From NCBI RefSeq assembly GCF_004208515.1, contig NZ_SGIM01000005.1, forward strand, positions 1 through 64,000: a stretch of 64,000 nucleotides of DNA, read 5' to 3'. This DNA comes from Acinetobacter halotolerans (GTDB lineage Bacteria; Pseudomonadota; Gammaproteobacteria; Pseudomonadales; Moraxellaceae). Positions 40,538-50,202 of the stretch are shown in pieces (position 1 is the stretch's first letter; the number at the start of each line of letters is the position of its first letter). The notes under the pieces were generated by a model. It was given only the letters and a program-made list of their open reading frames with translations, did not search any database and had not been told where the DNA came from. Position numbers and translations under genes: made by a program.

Positions 40538-41335
40538 ATGTCACTACTCCCGATTTATCAACAGATCGAACAACAAGAATGGATTGATATTCCATCGGGA
40601 TGGCTACAAGGTCGCACAGTATTTGGTGGTTTAGTTGCAGGCTTAATGATTCAAAAAGCACTGAGTGTGGTGAATGATGCAGCAAAACAACTCTTAAGTT
40701 GTAATGTCACTTTCGTTGGCCCAGTACAACAAGGGCGAGCAAAGCTGAGTGCTGAGATTTTAAGACAAGGAAAATCAGTCACTAGCTTAGAAGTACGGTT
40801 ATGGCAAGATGATGCAGTACAAAGTATTTTAGTTGCAAGTTTTGGTTCACAGCGTGAGTCTCGGATCCACGTGAGTAATTTGCCTCCAGTTCCTGATTAT
40901 CCGATGGCTGAACAATTGGAAAAAACCTTCTATCTCGAAGGTTTGATGCCAGAATGCTTACAACAGTTTGAACTTTGTTGGGCAGAGGGAAGCTACCCAA
41001 TGGCGGGGAGTAAGGTCCCGGATTTTGGAGGTTGGAGTCGTTTTTCACCTGCTTTACATCCAAATCGTGACATGCAGCTTGCAGATTTGTTTGCTTTAAT
41101 GGATGTTTGGCCGCCAGGCGTATTGCCGATGTTTAAGACCCCAGCACCTGCGAGTTCTTTGACATGGCAGATTACGTATTTAAGTCCAATTGCACATCAG
41201 GTTCAGGATTGGTTTAAATATAAGGTCATCACTGAGTTTGCCCATCAAGGGTATTCAACGGAATATGCTTATGTTTGGGATCAACAAAATCAGCTCATTG
41301 CCGTGTTAAGACAGACGGTTGCCGTTTTTGCCTAA
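40538..41335 (+). CDS. TesB-like acyl-CoA thioesterase
   Basis: A 265-residue double-hotdog protein resembling the TesB-like acyl-CoA thioesterase family. The first hotdog has GWLQGRTVFGGLVAGLMIQK (about 21-40), where TesB-like enzymes bind substrate. The second has LFALMDVWPPGVLP followed by SSLTWQITYLSP, the typical catalytic Asp-Gln-Thr region. It hydrolyses acyl-CoA to free acid and CoA; chain-length preference is not readable. The ATG follows AAGGA. It sits between uvrC and pgsA, which are adjacent in many gammaproteobacteria. Confidence 0.83.
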   Translation: MSLLPIYQQIEQQEWIDIPSGWLQGRTVFGGLVAGLMIQKALSVVNDAAKQLLSCNVTFVGPVQQGRAKLSAEILRQGKSVTSLEVRLWQDDAVQSILVASFGSQRESRIHVSNLPPVPDYPMAEQLEKTFYLEGLMPECLQQFELCWAEGSYPMAGSKVPDFGGWSRFSPALHPNRDMQLADLFALMDVWPPGVLPMFKTPAPASSLTWQITYLSPIAHQVQDWFKYKVITEFAHQGYSTEYAYVWDQQNQLIAVLRQTVAVFA

Positions 41336-41428
41336 TCGACATTCAACTATATTTCGTATAAAGTTGCTTACAGATGGATACATTCTCGGTACATCCTTTG
41401 TGCAATATGCAAATTTGACGCGAACAAC

Positions 41429-42025
41429 ATGGCGGTGTTTATGAGTACAGGGCAAATCCTGAACATTCCCAATATCTTAACTTTGGCGCGTATTGCTCTA
41501 ATACCGGTATTTTTGGTAATCGCTTATTGGCCACCCGCCATTGGAGCTGAACACCACGGGGGAATGCTACGCCATATCGTGCTGACAGCAATATTTGTCG
41601 TTGCTGCGCTGACGGATTGGTTTGATGGTTATTTGGCGAGAACTTTAGATCAGAGTTCAGCTTTTGGGCGCTTTCTTGATCCAGTTGCAGATAAGTTGAT
41701 GGTTGCTGCAGCACTGATTGTATTGGTGCAATGGCAACCTACGATATCTATGGCATTTGCTGCCATCGTAATTATTTCTCGTGAAATAACGGTGTCTGCT
41801 TTACGTGAGTGGATGGCTGAACTCGGTGCAAGGACCAATGTTGCGGTTTCGACTGTAGGGAAGTATAAGACTGCTTTTCAAATGATCGCGATTAGTGTGT
41901 TTTTGTTGAACTGGAAACCACTTGAAATGTGGGCCTATGCCTTGCTTTATGCAGCGGTTATATTGACATTATGGTCTATGTTTATTTATCTCAAAGCAGC
42001 GTGGCCATATTTGAAACAGCCTTAG
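41429..42025 (+). CDS. pgsA: CDP-diacylglycerol-glycerol-3-phosphate 3-phosphatidyltransferase
   Basis: Makes phosphatidylglycerophosphate from CDP-diacylglycerol, the committed step to phosphatidylglycerol and cardiolipin. The 198-residue inner-membrane protein has the CDP-alcohol phosphotransferase signature D-G-x2-A-R-x8-G-x3-D-x3-D in the stretch DWFDGYLARTLD to FGRFLDPVADK (about 62-92). About five membrane helices are visible. An ATG four codons later (41441, MSTGQILN) is an alternative start; neither has a strong ribosome-binding site. A terminator follows. Confidence 0.95.
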   Translation: MAVFMSTGQILNIPNILTLARIALIPVFLVIAYWPPAIGAEHHGGMLRHIVLTAIFVVAALTDWFDGYLARTLDQSSAFGRFLDPVADKLMVAAALIVLVQWQPTISMAFAAIVIISREITVSALREWMAELGARTNVAVSTVGKYKTAFQMIAISVFLLNWKPLEMWAYALLYAAVILTLWSMFIYLKAAWPYLKQP

Positions 42026-42060
42026 AATAGGTTTTTATTGATCCGCTTCAAAATTTCTAA

Positions 42061-42083
42061 GCCTTCCTGATGGAGGGCTTTTT
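42061..42083 (+). terminator. pgsA terminator
   Basis: GCCTTCC pairs with GGAGGGC (one G-U) around TGAT, then TTTTT. Confidence 0.82.
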
Positions 42084-42260
42084 ATTGGTCATGTGGAAAT
42101 CAAGACAAGAAAAAAGCCCATAACATGGATGAGCTTAGTTCTCTGAGGAAACATGCTCTCTTGAGGAGAGGATGCTGAAGAACATAATCATAATATGAGA
42201 ATTTATTGATTTTTACAACGCTTAGAAATGTAAATGTTTTTTATATTCTCGAATTTAACG

Positions 42261-43028
42261 TCATTGATTGTCTGCAAGCAATGCAAATTTGAGTTCGATA
42301 TGAGCAGCATTGTTTTGCAAGATTTCAATCAGTTTTTCAATATTGAGAAAATCAAAACGCTTTTTTGATGCCACTAAAGTGAGGGCGATAGGCGCTTCTT
42401 TGTTTGAAAAGCGAATCGGTACTGAAAGACCACAAATCAGTGGATCAATCTCACCTTGCGATAAATAAAAGCCTTGTTTCTTAATCTTTCGCATCTGTTG
42501 AACAAATTCATCTAAGTTTTGTGCAAATCCAACTTGAGCAAGTTCTTGGGAGAACTGTTGGTAGTAAGCTTGTATCCGTTGCTTAGTTAAATGAGCAATG
42601 ACAATTTTAGGTGATGCACCAATATAAACAGGGCGTGGACAACCACGACCAAAGGATAATAACTCTGATTCTTTATAGGTTTCATGATGTAAATCAATGC
42701 AATAATCATGATTTAAATAGGTGAGTAAACAGCAGAGTTCGGTCTTCTCTACAATATCCCGCATAAATGGAATACTAATTTGCACTAAGGGGTCGGTACT
42801 ATGCGAAATGTAGTCTAAAACCGCGATTTTAGACCCTAAAGTGTAATCACCTGAGGTGCCACTAATACGTTTCAACATATCGGTTGCAACCAGCTCTTTA
42901 AGGTAGCGATAGGCGGTAGGTTTGGATAGACCAAGCTCATCACAAATGATATCGACATTGATAATTGGGCGTGAAACTGAGAATAAATCCAATACGGTCA
43001 GAATCTTACCAAAACTCGAAATTGCCAT
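42261..43028 (-). CDS. IclR-family transcriptional regulator
   Basis: A 255-residue IclR-type regulator. The N-terminal winged helix (about 1-60) has LGLSKPTAYRYLKELVATDML, the recognition-helix region. The C-terminal effector domain contains CCLLTYLNHDYCIDLHHE and the late GLSVPIRFSNKEAPIALTL. IclR regulators often respond to aromatic or small organic acids. It is divergent from an AaeB-like efflux operon, so it is the likely controller, in contrast to E. coli where a LysR protein (AaeR) does this. The effector is unknown. Confidence 0.9.
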   Translation of the reverse strand: MAISSFGKILTVLDLFSVSRPIINVDIICDELGLSKPTAYRYLKELVATDMLKRISGTSGDYTLGSKIAVLDYISHSTDPLVQISIPFMRDIVEKTELCCLLTYLNHDYCIDLHHETYKESELLSFGRGCPRPVYIGASPKIVIAHLTKQRIQAYYQQFSQELAQVGFAQNLDEFVQQMRKIKKQGFYLSQGEIDPLICGLSVPIRFSNKEAPIALTLVASKKRFDFLNIEKLIEILQNNAAHIELKFALLADNQ

Positions 43029-43461
43029 GTTTGGCGCCTACTCCTTAAAAATAACGTGAAAATCAAACTTTTATTGTTTTATAACAGAAAAGCCTAGGTT
43101 CGTGTATGGGCTTTTAAATCTGATCGTGAAGGGTTACTCGTCCCAGTATCACTGTGAGAAGCAAAACCAGATCTATCGAGATTATTTTTATTATAGTTAA
43201 AATTATCAAATAGTGATAATTTATATTGACTAATTACCTATATTTTGAAAAAATAAACAACACAATGTCTTATTTGGATAATTGTTTTTAGAATAAATCA
43301 CCTAAAAACCTCCAAGCATTGTGCATCATTCCCCACCATCAGCTTTACTCATATCACACTGATTTGGATATTTACCCAAGTTAGGTGAGTTCGTCGTCAC
43401 ATTGATTTATGTGGCTGAAACAATATGAGTGAGAAGACTGACTCAGAATTGAGACACGTTC
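43029..43461. promoter_or_regulatory. divergent regulatory region, iclR-type gene / efflux operon
   Basis: 433 bases without a gene. A perfect palindrome, AAATTATCA-AATAG-TGATAATTT, lies at 43200-43222 and is a candidate operator; TTGACT follows at 43226-43231 without a good -10 partner. Much of the rest is AT-rich. Confidence 0.55.
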
Positions 43462-45555
43462 ATGCTATTTAAACAGTTGTTGGCTTTTAGACCGAGCCGA
43501 CTGGACATTATTTTTGCCTGCAAAACCTTTGTGGCAGGCATGCTGGCCCTGTTTATTTCCTTTGAACTCGATTTAATTAATCCAATGTGGTCGATTGGTA
43601 CGGTTTTGATTATTGCCAATCCATATTCGGGGATGGTGTCATCTAAATGTGTTTATCGTTTAGTTGGGACCGTCGTTGGGGCAATGGTTGCCTTATTGTT
43701 AACCCCTCATTTTATCAATACCCCGTGGTTGTTCACCGTTATTTTATCCTTGTGGGTAGGTTTCGCTTTATATGTTTCATTACTGGATCGTACGCCGCGC
43801 AGTTATGTATTTATGTTGGCGGGCTATTCAACCGCAATGATCGTGTATAACGCCATTACCTATATTGATACCTACAATATGTTTGATATTGCATTGGCGC
43901 GGGTATTAGAAATTTCAATCGGTGTGATTGCATCCGCAGTGGTTTCGGCCACGATTTTGCCTGTTCATGTTGGTGCCATGATTAAGCAGCGTGTCAATAA
44001 AACCTTGAGTGATCTAGAAAGTACCTTTAGGAATCTAATGAGTGTTCAAACAAGTTCAGGCGATGATACGCAAATTCTATCTGTGATCACACGTGATGCT
44101 TCGGATATTCATGCTTTGGCAGTTCATTTGGCCTATGAAAAAGGCGAATTGAAGGGTATGACCAAACCTTTGCAGGAAATGTTGCATCAGGTTTCATTAG
44201 TGGTTGCGAATTTGGTGGCACTGTCCCAGCGGGTGAAACAGCTTGAAAAAATGCAGATGAGCAATCTTGCACCGCACTTAGATCTCATTCTTCAGCATAG
44301 CTTAGCATTTTTAAAACAGGATCAGCTGTTAAAACCGAGTGATTTACAGACTTTACCAATTAACTTTGAGCAAGATTTTGTTGAACTGATGGCGATGGCA
44401 AGTGCTGAACAGCAAGTGGTGTTGGCTGCATTAAAAATGGACGTTCGTCATTTTATTACCAATATTTTGGCGGTAAAGCTCCTTTGGCAGCAAATCCAGC
44501 AAGGGAATAAAGAGATCCCTGTCGAAATTACCGCGATTACGACGAAATATCCAAGTTTACATCGTGATCATGGGATTGCCGTTCGTGGTGGCATCAGTGC
44601 TGTGCTGATCACCTTTATCGTGACTGGCGCATGGATTCTGTCAGGGTGGAAAGCTGGATTTATGATGGCGCAAATGGGCGCAGTGACGGCGTGTATTTTG
44701 ACTGCTTTGGATAATCCTGTCCCTGTTCTACGGATTTTTATTTGGGGCAGTATTGTCTCGGCGGGTTTGGTCTTTTTATACGCCTTTGGTATTTTTCCGC
44801 ATGCCACACATTTTTGGCAATTGGCATTGGTCCTGTTTCCGATGTTCCTTGTGGCTGTGACCATGATGGCCAATCAAATGCTGATGCCGATTGGTATGGT
44901 TCTTGGGATCAATACCATGATGGGTTTGAATCTGCATAACCAATATACGATGGATGCGGTTTCTTATCTGGATAGTTCCTTTGCCATGATCTTGGGTGTT
45001 TTGGTGTCGTTAATTGTGATTGATTTGGTTCGTGCCGTTTCACCAGATACCAGTGCCACGCGTATTTTGGCTTTGCATTATCAAGCCATGCGTCAGGCCT
45101 TAAGCATGTCTTATGGTAGTGATTTTAAAATCCATTTACGCAGTATGTTGGATCGCGTGGGTATTCTGAATACCAAGTTGGTGCAAAATCCTGAGATTAA
45201 AACAGCGATTCAGAATGCATTGATTGAGAGTAGTTCGATTGTTGATTTGGTTCGTCTACAAGAAATTAGTCAAAAGCTGCCGCAGCTCGCCTCACTACAA
45301 ACTGAAGTCGCAGTATTACAGCAGCAATTAACGCAATATTTCCAAGCCCAAGAGAAACAACCTTCACTGCATCATTTTTCAAACTCAATTGTGCAACAAG
45401 TGAATGTCCTTCATCGTATTGCTCAGCAGATTGAAAATACTCAATTACAGCAAAGACTGTTGATTTCGCTGAATAATATTTGTGAAAGCATTGGTCATGT
45501 TCAAACAGATCAGATGGATTTGGCAATGTCAGCAGCAGGTGTATCACATGGGTGA
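43462..45555 (+). CDS. FUSC-family efflux protein, AaeB-like
   Basis: A 697-residue inner-membrane protein of the aromatic acid exporter / fusaric acid resistance-like (FUSC) family. Two hydrophobic clusters, each of five or six membrane segments (about 20-175 and 370-525), flank a soluble helical region, with another cytoplasmic helical domain at the C terminus, the AaeB layout. Early markers are FELDLINPMWSIGTVLI and LLDRTPRSYVFMLAGYSTAM. Its last 8 bases overlap the DUF1656 gene, and a HlyD-like adaptor follows, so the three form an efflux system. Substrate is probably an aromatic acid or drug, by homology only. Confidence 0.87.
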   Translation: MLFKQLLAFRPSRLDIIFACKTFVAGMLALFISFELDLINPMWSIGTVLIIANPYSGMVSSKCVYRLVGTVVGAMVALLLTPHFINTPWLFTVILSLWVGFALYVSLLDRTPRSYVFMLAGYSTAMIVYNAITYIDTYNMFDIALARVLEISIGVIASAVVSATILPVHVGAMIKQRVNKTLSDLESTFRNLMSVQTSSGDDTQILSVITRDASDIHALAVHLAYEKGELKGMTKPLQEMLHQVSLVVANLVALSQRVKQLEKMQMSNLAPHLDLILQHSLAFLKQDQLLKPSDLQTLPINFEQDFVELMAMASAEQQVVLAALKMDVRHFITNILAVKLLWQQIQQGNKEIPVEITAITTKYPSLHRDHGIAVRGGISAVLITFIVTGAWILSGWKAGFMMAQMGAVTACILTALDNPVPVLRIFIWGSIVSAGLVFLYAFGIFPHATHFWQLALVLFPMFLVAVTMMANQMLMPIGMVLGINTMMGLNLHNQYTMDAVSYLDSSFAMILGVLVSLIVIDLVRAVSPDTSATRILALHYQAMRQALSMSYGSDFKIHLRSMLDRVGILNTKLVQNPEIKTAIQNALIESSSIVDLVRLQEISQKLPQLASLQTEVAVLQQQLTQYFQAQEKQPSLHHFSNSIVQQVNVLHRIAQQIENTQLQQRLLISLNNICESIGHVQTDQMDLAMSAAGVSHG

Positions 45556-45754
45556 AATTAATCTTTACGGCATTTATATCCCGATTCTTTTAGTGCAAGC
45601 CATCATCGCTTATCTCTTGTTTAAGCTGCTTAGCCCGTGGATTGACAGATTGGTCATCAAGGGGTGGATCGCACTGCCGAGTATTTTTAATCTGTGTTTT
45701 TACTTGGCCGTGTTGTTACTGGTACATGGGCTATTTGTCTGGTTGTGGGTCTAA
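45548..45754 (+). CDS. DUF1656 small membrane protein, AaeX-like
   Basis: A 68-residue protein with two membrane segments. It begins MGEINLYGIYIPILLVQAII, the typical DUF1656 start, with the invariant early E-(I/L)-x-(I/L)-x-G. Its ATG overlaps the end of the AaeB-like gene by 8 bases, implying coupled translation. Such proteins sit beside FUSC and HlyD partners in aromatic acid export loci. Its precise part is unknown. Confidence 0.85.
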   Translation: MGEINLYGIYIPILLVQAIIAYLLFKLLSPWIDRLVIKGWIALPSIFNLCFYLAVLLLVHGLFVWLWV

Positions 45755-45821
45755 GAGCTTTTTAATTAAGTGCTCAGTTTGAAATTTATTGATTTAAAAA
45801 TTAGTGCTAAAGGTGATTAAC

Positions 45822-46823
45822 ATGAATGCATTTGAGGTGCGAAAAGTCATACGTCCTGTGGTATTACTGGTTGCGATTGTGGTCGCGGTTTACGCAGTTG
45901 TGCATTTGTGGAATTACTATAATGCAGCGCCTTGGACGAGAGATGGTCGCGTACGAGGAGATGTGATTCAGGTTGCATCAGATGTCAATGGTCTGGTCAC
46001 AGAGGTTCTGGTACAGGATAACCAAACTGTAAAAAAGGGGCAGGTGCTTTTCAAAATTGATGTCGCACGTCAAGCCTTAGATGTTGAGCAAGCAAAATCT
46101 GATTTAGCCAAAGCGAAGGCGGGATTAGCACAAGCTCATGCAAATATGGTTGGTGCGAAAGCCAGTTTGATCAAAACAGAAGCCAATATGAAACTGACTG
46201 AAAAGAATGCGGCTCGTTATGCCAGTCTCATGGATGGTGCGATCTCAAAGCAGGAGCAGGATCAAGTGTTTGCAAGCCGTGATCAAGCTGTGGCAGAACG
46301 CGAGCAACTTGTTGCCACTATTGAACAGTCCAATGCCGCGATTCAACAACAACAAGCATTGATTGAGGTTGCTCAAAGTAGTTTACATTTAGCTCAATTA
46401 AATTTACATCGTTCAGAAGTGGTTGCGCCTGCTGAGGGAACTTTATCAAATTTTGATTTGCGTGTTGGGAGTTATGTCAATGTGGGGCAAGCCGTCGCCG
46501 CATTAATCGATCGCCATCAGCTTTATGTGGTGGGTTATTTTGAGGAGACTAAACTCAATCGCATTCATGTTGGTGATCAGGCAACAGTTCAACTCATGGG
46601 TGATCGTCAGCAGATTAAAGGGCATGTTCAAGGGGTAGCAACGGGAATTGAAGATCGTGAGCGCTCAGGTAGTTCGAATTTACTTGCTAACGTGAACCCA
46701 ACCTTTAGTTGGGTGCGTTTAGCACAACGTGTACCTGTCAAGATCGTGTTAGATGAGCAACCACAGAATCCGTTAGCTTTTGTGTCTGGACGCACGGCCA
46801 CGGTTCGAATTATTGAGAAATAG
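45822..46823 (+). CDS. HlyD-family periplasmic adaptor, AaeA-like
   Basis: A 333-residue membrane fusion protein. The ATG at 45822 follows AAAGGTGAT; an ORF extension to 45804 is less likely. One N-terminal membrane segment (about 13-32) is followed by NAAPWTRDGRVRGDVIQVAS, the biotinyl-lipoyl half-motif VTEVLVQDNQTVKKGQVLF, a coiled-coil hairpin (about 85-190), the second half-motif VVAPAEGTLSNFDLRVGSYV, and a C-terminal beta domain. It would link the AaeB-like pump to an outer-membrane channel; no channel gene lies in the operon, so a TolC-like protein must come from elsewhere. Confidence 0.9.
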   Translation: MNAFEVRKVIRPVVLLVAIVVAVYAVVHLWNYYNAAPWTRDGRVRGDVIQVASDVNGLVTEVLVQDNQTVKKGQVLFKIDVARQALDVEQAKSDLAKAKAGLAQAHANMVGAKASLIKTEANMKLTEKNAARYASLMDGAISKQEQDQVFASRDQAVAEREQLVATIEQSNAAIQQQQALIEVAQSSLHLAQLNLHRSEVVAPAEGTLSNFDLRVGSYVNVGQAVAALIDRHQLYVVGYFEETKLNRIHVGDQATVQLMGDRQQIKGHVQGVATGIEDRERSGSSNLLANVNPTFSWVRLAQRVPVKIVLDEQPQNPLAFVSGRTATVRIIEK

Positions 46824-46824
46824 T

Positions 46825-47268
46825 TTAAGGTGTAATTCCAGCCGGATCACGATACCAACTTTGAATCAGCAACGCAGCCGCAAAACTATCTGCGGATAAG
46901 CGCTTGGCGCGACCACGTTCTTGATAAAATTCAAGTTCTTCTCGTGCTTCTCGAGTGGTTAATCGTTCATCGACCATCCATGTTTCAATGTTGGTTTGAT
47001 GGCGTAAACGTCGTGCAAATTTGCGGGCACGTGCAGAAAGTTCTGACTCACTATCATCCATGTTCAGTGGCAAACCCACTAAAAATAGATTGGGTTGCCA
47101 TTCTTTGACCAGTTTCAATAACTGATTCCAGTCAGGAATGCCATCTTTCATGATGAATAGAGGGAGGGGATTGGTGCTTTCGATACTCGACTGACCAATC
47201 GCAATTCCCATTTTCTGGGTGCCAAAATCAAAAGCCATGATTGATTGCGGACTTTTGTTATCAGGCAT
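46825..47268 (-). CDS. ruvX: Holliday junction resolvase-like protein RuvX/YqgF
   Basis: A 147-residue RNase H-fold protein linked to Holliday junction resolution and 16S rRNA 5' maturation. The start [10 protein letters not shown] overlaps the algH stop by 8 bases and follows AGAGA. Conserved features are [15 protein letters not shown] (about 11-25, with the first acidic residue), [11 protein letters not shown], and [14 protein letters not shown] with the second acidic cluster, plus [15 protein letters not shown] near the end. It pairs with algH, a common arrangement. Confidence 0.93.
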   Translation of the reverse strand: MPDNKSPQSIMAFDFGTQKMGIAIGQSSIESTNPLPLFIMKDGIPDWNQLLKLVKEWQPNLFLVGLPLNMDDSESELSARARKFARRLRHQTNIETWMVDERLTTREAREELEFYQERGRAKRLSADSFAAALLIQSWYRDPAGITP

Positions 47269-47815
47269 GACCAATCTCTGAAGCAAACCATGTACGATCT
47301 ACCCCAATTTTTTTGTAGGCTGCATCCCAACGATCGTCATAGGGTAAATTAAAAATCAAATCCATATCTGAATCACAAATCAGCCAATCACCTCGAGCCA
47401 TTTCTTCCTCAAGTTGATTTTTGCTCCAACTTGCATAACCCAATGCGATTTGATAGCGACCAACACCTTCATTGTGTGCAATTGCATCTAAGATATCTTT
47501 GCTGGTGGTGATACACACATTTTCACCCACCGCGATAGACGAATGCCAAGTAGGTTGGCCGGTATGTAAAACAAAGCCAGCCTCGGGACGTAATGGTCCA
47601 CCTTGCAAAACTGCATGGGGTTGTACATTGTCCGCATCAATCTCTAAATCATTGAGTAATTCTTTGATTTGTAGGTCAGAAGGGCGGTTGATAACAATGC
47701 CTTGAGCGCCGTCTTCATCATGGCGAGCTACATAAATGACTGTGTTTGCAAAAAAGTCATCTGCCATGTCTGGTGGAGCAATTAGACAACGATGTGTTAA
47801 ATATTGTTTCGTCAC
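47261..47815 (-). CDS. algH: YqgE/AlgH family protein (UPF0301)
   Basis: A 184-residue YqgE/AlgH family protein. It starts at GTG ([10 protein letters not shown]). Family markers are [20 protein letters not shown] near the start, [30 protein letters not shown] (about 68-83), and the [19 protein letters not shown] segment. In Pseudomonas the gene was named for an effect on alginate control, but the molecular role remains unclear. ruvX overlaps its stop, so they are translationally coupled. Confidence 0.92.
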   Translation of the reverse strand: MTKQYLTHRCLIAPPDMADDFFANTVIYVARHDEDGAQGIVINRPSDLQIKELLNDLEIDADNVQPHAVLQGGPLRPEAGFVLHTGQPTWHSSIAVGENVCITTSKDILDAIAHNEGVGRYQIALGYASWSKNQLEEEMARGDWLICDSDMDLIFNLPYDDRWDAAYKKIGVDRTWFASEIGHA

Positions 47816-47929
47816 CTAGGTGGTTCTCCATCAAAATATTCTGCTAATCTATCTATATAGGTTCTTTTTATCAACATACAAGAGTTGATCGGATTTCGCC
47901 AATCATTTTCTGATATTTTCTCGCAAAGC

Positions 47930-49591
47930 TTAGGTCGGTTGAAACTTCAACTGACGTAATTGTTTAGCATGCTGTAAAGTTGTTTCGCTAATTTCGACCC
48001 CCCCAGACATGCGGGCAAGTTCCAAAATCCGTTGCTGTTCATCTAAATCAATGATAGTACTGCTAGCAGGATCAGTTTGCTGCTTCTTCACCAATAGATG
48101 TTGGTCGGATTGTGCTGCCACTTGCGCTTGGTGGGTAATACACAGTAACTGTACATGTTGTGCCAAATCAGCGAGAAGGCGTCCAACCACTTCAGCTGTT
48201 CCGCCACTGATACCGACATCAATTTCATCAAAAACCAGCACTTCAGCTTCGGTTTTTTCAGCATTCATAACTTGCATGACCAGTGCAATACGCGAAAGTT
48301 CGCCGCCTGACGCCACGCGTGCCAAGGGTTGCGGTGGAATGCCTTTGTTAGCGGTAAATAACAGTTGAATAGCGCTTAAACCCTCAGCATTTGCTGGCGT
48401 TAAAGGCTCAAACTTAAACTCAAAATAGGCTTCAGGTAAGGCAAGCGGTTTGACCTGCTCAGTAAGTTGCTTCGCCAATGGAATCGCGGCAGCACGACGA
48501 ATCTCATCCAAATGTTGTGCTTTTTGCATAAACGTTTGGTAGGACATCTCGACCTGTTCAGCTAAGGTTTCTGGATCTTCAAGATGATGAAGCTGTTCAA
48601 GTTCTTGTTGCCAAGTTTCGTACTCTTGTTTGAGTTGTTCTGGTTGAGTACGGTATTTACGTGCAAGACGATGGAAAATTTCTAAAGTTGCGTTGAGCTG
48701 TTCCATACGCTCAGGATCAAAACTTTGGCGATCAATGAATTGACGTAGATTAGCGGTTGCATCATCTATTTCACTTTGCGCATTTAATAATGAATTATAA
48801 ATACTGGAGAGTTGTTCACTACGTCCTGAGTGAGATTCCAAACGACGGATGATAGAGGCAACTTCTTGGGTAATATTTTGTTCGGCTTCGTCTAGCACAT
48901 TTAAGCTAAAACCACAGTCTTGCATAATATGTTCATGGTGGCTCAGACGATCGAATTCTTGTTCGGTTTCACGATAGTCTGTTTGAATGACTTCTTCGAG
49001 TTCTTCAAGTTGGGATTCAAGCGTTTGTATTCTTTGAATGCGCGTTGCTTGCGCATCTAGTGCGGCTTGATGTTGTTGAATGTTTTTTTGCCAAGTTGCA
49101 TACGCTTCTCGCACTGCGTTGGCTGGATCCGCAAAGTTACTATAGCGATCTAACCAATGTTTGGGATAAGGAGGTTCAAGTAACTGCTGTTGGCTATGTT
49201 GACTATAGAGTTGTACCAACAAGCGGCCAATTTCTTTTAGCTCAGTTAAACTGCTTGGTCGTCCATTGATCCACGCTTTACTTCGACCTGTGGCAAAAAC
49301 CACACGTCGTAAATGGATTTCACCCGTATCATCATCCAGTTCATGTTCGGTCAGCCAATGTGCTTCAGCACTTTCAGGCTGATAACTAAATACGGCAGTC
49401 ACATCTGCTTTATCAGCACCATAGCGGACATAATGGGTGTCTGTGCGCTCTCCTAAACAGGCAGATAATGCATCTAACAATAACGATTTACCTGCACCAG
49501 TTTCACCAGTAAGTACATTAAAACCTTGTTCAATATCTAAAGCGAGGTGGTCGGCGAGTGCAAAATTAATTAAAGTTAAATGGGTGAGCAT
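47930..49591 (-). CDS. recN: DNA repair protein RecN
   Basis: An SMC-like ATPase needed for double-strand break repair. The start MLTHLTLINFALADH (ATG 49591) is the conserved RecN start; an upstream TTG adds four residues. At 553 residues it is full length. Walker A GETGAGKS is at 29-36. Long coiled coils occupy about 160-370. The ABC signature region is ASGGELSRIALV, and Walker B is VLVFDEIDVGISGGTAE, with the D-loop following. It stands alone with no visible LexA-type operator; Acinetobacter generally lacks LexA. Confidence 0.96.
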   Translation of the reverse strand: MLTHLTLINFALADHLALDIEQGFNVLTGETGAGKSLLLDALSACLGERTDTHYVRYGADKADVTAVFSYQPESAEAHWLTEHELDDDTGEIHLRRVVFATGRSKAWINGRPSSLTELKEIGRLLVQLYSQHSQQQLLEPPYPKHWLDRYSNFADPANAVREAYATWQKNIQQHQAALDAQATRIQRIQTLESQLEELEEVIQTDYRETEQEFDRLSHHEHIMQDCGFSLNVLDEAEQNITQEVASIIRRLESHSGRSEQLSSIYNSLLNAQSEIDDATANLRQFIDRQSFDPERMEQLNATLEIFHRLARKYRTQPEQLKQEYETWQQELEQLHHLEDPETLAEQVEMSYQTFMQKAQHLDEIRRAAAIPLAKQLTEQVKPLALPEAYFEFKFEPLTPANAEGLSAIQLLFTANKGIPPQPLARVASGGELSRIALVMQVMNAEKTEAEVLVFDEIDVGISGGTAEVVGRLLADLAQHVQLLCITHQAQVAAQSDQHLLVKKQQTDPASSTIIDLDEQQRILELARMSGGVEISETTLQHAKQLRQLKFQPT

Positions 49592-49836
49592 AAACGCATC
49601 CAATGCACAAAATCTTTTGCTTAAAGATAGAGAAGTTTTATAGTTGTCACAAGAGTTGAATACAGCATTTTGCTTATTTGCCTAGGATATAGCAGTTCTC
49701 TCAGTGATAAAGCACTTTGGAGCTTCGCGATTTGCTGCAAAAAGCATGAAAAAAATGGATTGATTAGTGACGCAGGCACAATTAAACTACGTCCATCATA
49801 ACCTAATATAAATGCTGCATTATTTGGAGAGTAGGC

Positions 49837-50163
49837 ATGAGTTCAGTGCAGTTTGATCATGTTACGGTCATTAAAAAGTCAAATGTGTATTTTGGTGGGG
49901 CATGTATTAGCCATACGGTACAATTTGAAGATGGTACGAAAAAAACTTTAGGTGTACTTTTGCCTACTGAACAGCCTTTAGCATTTGAGACGCATGTACC
50001 AGAGCGTATGGAAATTATTTCTGGTGAATGCCGAGTAAAAATTGCAGATAGTACTGAAAGTGAGTTATTCCGTGCAGGGCAGTCTTTTTATGTGCCTGGC
50101 AATAGTGTTTTTCATATCGAAGCGGATGAAGTCCTCGATTATGTTTGCCACCTTGAAGGCTAA
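49837..50163 (+). CDS. ppnP: pyrimidine/purine nucleoside phosphorylase PpnP
   Basis: A 108-residue cupin (formerly DUF1255/YaiE) that phosphorolyses several nucleosides to base and ribose-1-phosphate. The family core is clear: VYFGGACISHTVQFEDGTKK (about 17-36), LGVLLPTEQPLAFETHVPER, and FYVPGNSVFHIEAD (about 84-97). The ATG follows GGAGAG. It is a single-gene unit, followed by an array of terminator-like hairpins. Confidence 0.93.
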   Translation: MSSVQFDHVTVIKKSNVYFGGACISHTVQFEDGTKKTLGVLLPTEQPLAFETHVPERMEIISGECRVKIADSTESELFRAGQSFYVPGNSVFHIEADEVLDYVCHLEG

Positions 50164-50202
50164 CCTATTACTGTTTAAATCGAGTACACTATATCTAAAG
50201 AG

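Noticed and set aside
49604..49836. SOS operator upstream of recN
   Set aside because: No LexA-type CTG-N10-CAG site with good flanks was seen, and Acinetobacter generally lacks LexA.
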